Of a DNA stretch of 28,701 nt, positions 25,082 through 28,701 are shown one piece after another. The stretch covers positions 1 to 28,701 of the forward strand of contig JAMOQH010000170.1 in the NCBI GenBank assembly GCA_027064085.1, in the 5' to 3' direction. A program made the position numbers and the translations under genes. Under the pieces are notes generated by a model. The model was given only the letters and a program-made list of their open reading frames with translations. It was not told where the DNA came from and searched no databases. Origin of the DNA: a bacterium. GTDB taxonomy: Bacteria > UBP6 > JAFGXH01. Position 1 is the stretch's first letter. Each line of letters opens with the position of its first letter.

Positions 25082-25701
25082 TTTATCTCCTCTTCAATAC
25101 GGACAAGCTCCTTCTGCCCTTGGTCTTCTTCGGTATGGACATGATTTTCTAGCCCTTGTCCAGCTTCCTTTATTTCAGGAGAGATATCTACATTCATTTC
25201 CTTATAAACATAAATATCAATTCCCTCAGGTTTAATAATCTTTCCTTCCCATTCATAGCCATAGGTTTTATGCTTTGCCACTTTTTTATCTAAATCATTT
25301 TTACTTGTTTCAATTGTTTTGAGTATTTTTTGCTTTTTAGGGTCAAAATCATCTCCCTCAAGTTTATATGCCTCAACTCCCTGTCTATATAAAACATCTC
25401 TCAAATCATCTAAAAAATCATACATTCTTTCAAACAATTTTTCTGCAGGAGCATCATTTAAAAATTCGAAATCCTTTTCAGCCCTATTTGTAAATTGAAT
25501 TATATCATTAATCATAGGAAGAAGAAGTTTTTTGTATAAATCTCTTTTATAAAGCTGTAATTCATCATGTAATTTTGTGATAGTTTTTTCTTTTTGCTCA
25601 TCATATTTGATTTTTGATTGAAACTCTTTTTTCAGAAAATTAATTTCTTCAAGTATTTTAGATTGAGTATCTAGAGTTTCCACATTCTTTTGTTCTGTCA
25701 T
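25078..25701 (-). CDS. GrpE-like nucleotide exchange factor paired with the Hsp70
   Basis: 207 residues. A long N-terminal coiled-coil (about 15-75; KEFQSKIKYDEQKEKTITK) and helix are followed by the GrpE beta-head (about 115-175), with the FDPKKQKILKT and VYKEMNVDI-like segments matching family positions. An acidic Glu/Gln-rich C-terminal tail is added. GrpE opens the Hsp70 ATPase domain to release ADP. The ATG at 25701 follows AGGAG by 5 bases. The match to GrpE is distant but the operon with an Hsp70 makes it convincing. The gene overlaps the Hsp70 start. Confidence 0.8.
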   Translation of the reverse strand: MTEQKNVETLDTQSKILEEINFLKKEFQSKIKYDEQKEKTITKLHDELQLYKRDLYKKLLLPMINDIIQFTNRAEKDFEFLNDAPAEKLFERMYDFLDDLRDVLYRQGVEAYKLEGDDFDPKKQKILKTIETSKNDLDKKVAKHKTYGYEWEGKIIKPEGIDIYVYKEMNVDISPEIKEAGQGLENHVHTEEDQGQKELVRIEEEIK

Positions 25702-25728
25702 ACACACTCCTATATCGCTTTATGAATA

Positions 25729-25757
25729 AAGATAGAGTAAATATTTTATAATGTCAA
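25729..25757 (-). promoter_or_regulatory. Promoter of the GrpE-Hsp70 operon
   Basis: On the minus strand a consensus -35 TTGACA (25757-25752) and TATCTT (25734-25729) are exactly 17 bases apart. No CIRCE inverted repeat or heat-shock sigma site was seen, so housekeeping rather than heat-shock control is likely. Confidence 0.65.
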
Positions 25758-25816
25758 TTTTTTAGAATAAAATTGTTTTATTTTAATATTTTTTAAAGAG
25801 TATGAAAATAAAACAC

Positions 25817-25844
25817 TTGAATTTTATTAAAAAATGACTATCTT
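25817..25844 (+). promoter_or_regulatory. Putative promoter of the TraB-family gene
   Basis: TTGAAT (25817-25822) and TATCTT (25839-25844) are 16 bases apart; the -10 is the same as in the divergent GrpE-Hsp70 promoter. AAAGGAAAA precedes the ATG at 25877. Confidence 0.4.
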
Positions 25845-25876
25845 TATTAGAGATTTGAGAGGATTAAAGGAAAACT

Positions 25877-27076
25877 ATGTACAATAAACCTAAAATTGAA
25901 GAGATTGAGCAAAATTTACATTTAATTGAATACGAAGAAGAAAATAAAAAAATCTATTTAGTTGGAACGGCTCATGTATCACCAGAATCAGTTAAACAAG
26001 TTAAAGAAACTATTTTAAAGTACAAACCAGATACCGTTGCTATTGAATTAGATGAAAAAAGATATGAAGCAATGATGAAAAAAGATAAATTTGAAGACAT
26101 AGATATTATTCAGATAATAAAAGAAAAGCAAATTTTCTTTTTTATTGGAAAATTTATAATGTCTTTATTTCAAAAAAAGATTGCTGATAAAACAAAGTCT
26201 GCTCCAGGACTAGAATTTAAAACAGCCGTTGAAGTAGCTGATGAAATTAATGCAAAATTAGCTCTTGTTGATAGAGACATAGGAATCACCCTAAAAAGAG
26301 CATGGAGATTAACTAAATTTTGGGGTAAAATGAAATTAATGGCGTCCTTACTATTTAGCTCTTCTTCAGGAGATGATGTTTCTATTGAAGACATAGAGAA
26401 ACTTAAAGGTGAAGATGCCTTAACAAAAATGATTAGTGAAATGGGCAATGAAATGCCTATGGCTAAAAAAGCTATTATTGATGAAAGAGATATGTTTTTA
26501 GCTGGTAGTATTCAAGAAAAAATGGGTAATATCACTGTTGCAACAGTAGGAGCAGGGCATGTTCCAGGTATGTTAAAATATTTTTCAGAAAGAAAAATAG
26601 AACAATCAGAACTAGATGAAATAAATTTTGTTCCCAAACCATCTTTGGTCTCCAAATCTATTCCATGGATAATTCCAATAGTAGTAATAGCAATGTTTAT
26701 TTATGGCTTTACAAGAGGTAATGGTATCCCAACTCACGCAATATTATTTTGGATACTTGCAAATGGTATTTTATCTGCATTAGGGGCATTAATTGCACTG
26801 GGACATCCTTTAACAATATTAGCTTCTTTTATTGCAGCTCCTATTACTAGTCTTAATCCTACAATTGGGGCAGGAATGGTAAGTGGATTCGTTCAAGCAG
26901 TAGTTGTTCCTCCTAAAGTAAAGGATTTTCAAACTGTTCAAGATGACGCAATGAAAGTAAAAGGTTGGTGGAAAAACCGTTTAACAAGGTTGTTATTAGT
27001 TGTATTATTATCTTCTCTAGGTTCAGCAATAGGAACTTTTATTGCGCTTCCTGCATTAATTGCAATGTTTTCATAA
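25877..27076 (+). CDS. TraB/PrgY-family membrane protein
   Basis: 399 residues. The N-terminal TraB domain (about 15-240) has the metal-site motif GTAHVS (H33), AIELDEKRYEAM, the DERDMFLAGSI segment and TVGAGHVPGM, as in PrgY/TraB and eukaryotic Tiki-type proteases. A C-terminal membrane domain (about 250-399) has four or five helices with SIPWIIPIVVIAMF, AAPITSLNPTIGAGM and LLLVVLLSSLGSAIG. PrgY limits pheromone activity in Enterococcus, but in bacteria like this the substrate is unknown. It lies divergent from the GrpE-Hsp70 operon and stands alone. Confidence 0.92.
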   Translation: MYNKPKIEEIEQNLHLIEYEEENKKIYLVGTAHVSPESVKQVKETILKYKPDTVAIELDEKRYEAMMKKDKFEDIDIIQIIKEKQIFFFIGKFIMSLFQKKIADKTKSAPGLEFKTAVEVADEINAKLALVDRDIGITLKRAWRLTKFWGKMKLMASLLFSSSSGDDVSIEDIEKLKGEDALTKMISEMGNEMPMAKKAIIDERDMFLAGSIQEKMGNITVATVGAGHVPGMLKYFSERKIEQSELDEINFVPKPSLVSKSIPWIIPIVVIAMFIYGFTRGNGIPTHAILFWILANGILSALGALIALGHPLTILASFIAAPITSLNPTIGAGMVSGFVQAVVVPPKVKDFQTVQDDAMKVKGWWKNRLTRLLLVVLLSSLGSAIGTFIALPALIAMFS

Positions 27077-27124
27077 TTTAATTTTTTTGCCGTTTCAAAG
27101 CCTTAGATTAAGTCTTTTACACGA

Positions 27125-27149
27125 ATTTTACAGCTAAAATCTGTAAAAT
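27125..27149. terminator. Perfect 9-bp hairpin between convergent genes
   Basis: ATTTTACAG, a 7-base loop and CTGTAAAAT form a perfect stem between the TraB-family gene and the DUF1554 gene, about 50 bases past the TraB stop. It probably ends transcription from both sides, though the T-runs are weak. Confidence 0.5.
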
Positions 27150-27150
27150 A

Positions 27151-27282
27151 TTATTGACATAAACCATCTTCAAAACTAAATGAACTACCTTTAAGACAAA
27201 TTTGTTCCACACAATAAAGTTGATTAGGATCAATTCATTACAACACAAGCCCTATTTTCATCATAGGTATTAAATAAAAATA
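27151..27282 (-). pseudogene. Out-of-frame Cys-rich 3' remnant after the DUF1554 gene
   Basis: Just beyond the stop of the surface protein, two open pieces read as protein in different frames: NTYDENRACVVMN and then PNQLYCVEQICLKGSSF...GLCQ. The second repeats the NLYCVEQVC motif of the intact tail of that protein. Adding or removing one base near 27231 joins them into one Cys-rich stretch, so this is either a decayed extension of the gene or a decayed tail from a paralog. Confidence 0.5.
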
Positions 27283-28701
27283 TCATTCAGAAACGCACTC
27301 ACCATGATATTCATCAGAAGCATTATCAATATTATAAACCTCTCCTTCAGGGCACACTTGTTCTACGCAGTAAAGGTTACGAAACTCATCACATCTTTTA
27401 TCTTCCTTTTGTATAGAATTACTATTTCTATCATTAGTTTTACCTACTTTTCCCTTAGAATCATGATCGGAACTATTCCACTTATCACAGGTTTTTGTAG
27501 AAACATAATTATTAAACCCCTCATCTAACCCCGTCCAAGCTCTCTTGTCAGCAATAATAATACTATTATCAAAATCAAAATCAAAAGCCTTGTTAGAATC
27601 GGTTGTATTAATAAACTTATAAGTATTATTAGGCCCTTCAGATATAGCTCTATAATAATTCATATTCTTTTCTAAAACCCAATCCTCATCTAAGCCTCTA
27701 ATAGTAACAGTACCTGAACCTATTACAAATTTATCAGCCCCTAGTAATGCTTTATAGTAATGCCCATCACTAGGTTTATTTGCATCATTATTACATTTAT
27801 TATCAGCTCCACTTACTCCACCTAAGTTTCCTTGATAGATATTATTAGTAACATAAATTTTTAATTTCCTTACCGTACTACAAGTAGTTCCTTCATACAT
27901 AGGTAAACAATCACACTGTCCTGTTTCATCTTCACAACTATTAGAATGCTCTACAGTATTATTTACTTCACATCCACAAGCAGTACAATCATAACTACCT
28001 TCCCTATTTATGCAATATTGTGTAGAATTACAATTATCCAAACCCTCGGCACATTCATCTATATCCTCACAAACAGTAGGAGAAGATTCATCACAGTTCC
28101 ACCCTGTCTCAACATTACAGGTGGCATTACAACCATCTCCCCAAGAAGTATTTCCATCATCACATACCTCATCGGCAGATTTGTTTAAAATACCGTCTCC
28201 ACATATTGAAATGCTACAATTTACATTACAATTTGCAGTTTCCCCTCCATCATCACATTCTTCACCTGCAGAAGTATTAATTTTATTATCTCCGCAAACA
28301 GCAGGAGTACAATCATCATTGCAGTTAGCTGATTCATCACCGTCATCACATTGTTCACCATTATTATTTACAATTCCATCACCGCAGTATTCAACAATAC
28401 AGGTATCACTACAACCATCTCCAGAATCATTATTACCATCATCACATTCTTCAGATTCAGTATTAATACCATCACCACATACTTCCAAGCATTCAATACC
28501 ATCATCAGCTCCTCCATGATAACCATCATTACAAGCACAAGTAAAACTACCAGGAGTATTATAACAAGTAGCATTAGCATTACAATTATTATCATCATTA
28601 TTTGTACATTCATCTATATCTAGACATGAGGTTATACCATTTCCTTCATATCCATCTTTACAAGTACAATTAAAACTACCAGGGGTATTAGTACAATAAG
28701 C
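27283..28701 (-). CDS. EGF/DUF4215/DUF1554 surface protein, 5' end outside the window
   Basis: The frame is open to the right edge, so the N-terminus and its export signal are missing; the TTG at 28488 is internal. In order from the edge: two calcium-binding EGF-like modules (NTPGSFNCTCKDGYEGNG, DIDEC, NTPGSFTCACNDGY), about four DUF4215 Cys-rich repeats (VCGDGI-ECDDGN-GDGC-C), another EGF (DIDECAEGLDNC), a laminin-type EGF (CDCLPMYEGTTC), and a DUF1554 domain (KIYVTNNIYQGNLGG, KALLGAD, CDKWNSSDHDSKGKVG, NLYCVEQ). It ends shortly after a C-rich tail (CPEGEVYN...GECVSE). Such architectures are found in outer-membrane or secreted proteins of Myxococcota and Leptospira. The substrate or partner is unknown; disulfides make the DsbA-type lipoprotein a plausible helper. 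Confidence 0.85.
   Translation of the reverse strand, partial: AYCTNTPGSFNCTCKDGYEGNGITSCLDIDECTNNDDNNCNANATCYNTPGSFTCACNDGYHGGADDGIECLEVCGDGINTESEECDDGNNDSGDGCSDTCIVEYCGDGIVNNNGEQCDDGDESANCNDDCTPAVCGDNKINTSAGEECDDGGETANCNVNCSISICGDGILNKSADEVCDDGNTSWGDGCNATCNVETGWNCDESSPTVCEDIDECAEGLDNCNSTQYCINREGSYDCTACGCEVNNTVEHSNSCEDETGQCDCLPMYEGTTCSTVRKLKIYVTNNIYQGNLGGVSGADNKCNNDANKPSDGHYYKALLGADKFVIGSGTVTIRGLDEDWVLEKNMNYYRAISEGPNNTYKFINTTDSNKAFDFDFDNSIIIADKRAWTGLDEGFNNYVSTKTCDKWNSSDHDSKGKVGKTNDRNSNSIQKEDKRCDEFRNLYCVEQVCPEGEVYNIDNASDEYHGECVSE

Noticed and set aside
25702-25876. CIRCE or heat-shock operator upstream of the GrpE-Hsp70 operon
   Set aside because: No CIRCE-like TTAGCACTC-N9-GAGTGCTAA inverted repeat is present; only a standard promoter is visible.
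27230-27286. An 18-codon ORF overlapping the DUF1554 stop by ATGA
   Set aside because: Too short and better explained as part of the frameshifted tail of the neighbouring gene.
28010-28623. Plus-strand open frames opposite the EGF/DUF4215 gene (Ser/Pro-rich and Ile/Thr-rich)
   Set aside because: They are antisense readings of low-complexity Cys/Asp repeats; no ribosome binding site or domain, while the minus strand has clear EGF and DUF4215 motifs.

Overview
This is an AT-rich window (by eye about 30% G+C) of ordinary gene-dense bacterial chromosome with patches of decayed sequence. The cell is Gram-negative: there are several lipoproteins with a Cys lipobox, an OmpA-type peptidoglycan-binding protein, a TolC-type outer-membrane protein and the 3' end of a beta-barrel protein. 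It is probably anaerobic or facultative, because all three [FeFe]-hydrogenase maturases are present. EGF-like modules, DUF4215 Cys-rich repeats and a DUF1554 domain are commonest in Myxococcota/Bradymonadia-like lineages and Leptospira-like spirochaetes. I cannot fix the phylum from this window.

Layout. 1-579: 3' end of an Rpn/PD-(D/E)XK transposase-like gene. 696-4623 (+): a divergent NAD-dependent DNA ligase, then a secreted lipoprotein joining EGF-like modules, an endonuclease/exonuclease/phosphatase domain and a plant-like GH19 chitinase. 4745-6820 (+): a lipoprotein with two tandem (SurA-N-like + DsbA-like) units. 6784-7663: a scar with two gene fragments meeting head to head, plus a small Cys-rich exported protein. 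7736-11370 (-): pnp and an OmpA-domain protein, separated by a hairpin-rich spacer. 11533-12210 (+): a YwqK/MORN-type repeat protein. 12243-15941 (-): operon hydG-hydE-hydF. 16141-19253 (+): TolC-family protein, trmB, a cysteine synthase and a small membrane protein. 19357-23230 (-): a coupled operon of DUF4124 protein, TPR protein and soluble-type lytic transglycosylase. 23296-25701 (-): a GrpE-like protein, a lidless Hsp70 and a possible 39-residue membrane peptide. 25877-27076 (+): a TraB/PrgY-family membrane protein. 27151-28701 (-): a surface protein with EGF, DUF4215 and DUF1554 domains; its 5' end lies outside the window and its 3' end looks frameshifted.

How the genes fit together. 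HydG, HydE and HydF build the catalytic cluster of [FeFe] hydrogenase, whose structural gene is not here. The lytic transglycosylase operon, the OmpA protein and the TolC protein act in the envelope. The chitinase/nuclease lipoprotein, double DsbA lipoprotein and EGF/DUF1554 protein form a disulfide-rich exported set, which would suit a scavenging, predatory or host-associated life (inference). The strongest candidates for something undescribed are the EGF-nuclease-chitinase fusion, the duplicated SurA/DsbA lipoprotein and the GrpE-Hsp70 pair. No CRISPR array, rRNA, tRNA or complete insertion sequence was seen, and no gene-free stretch exceeds 300 bases.
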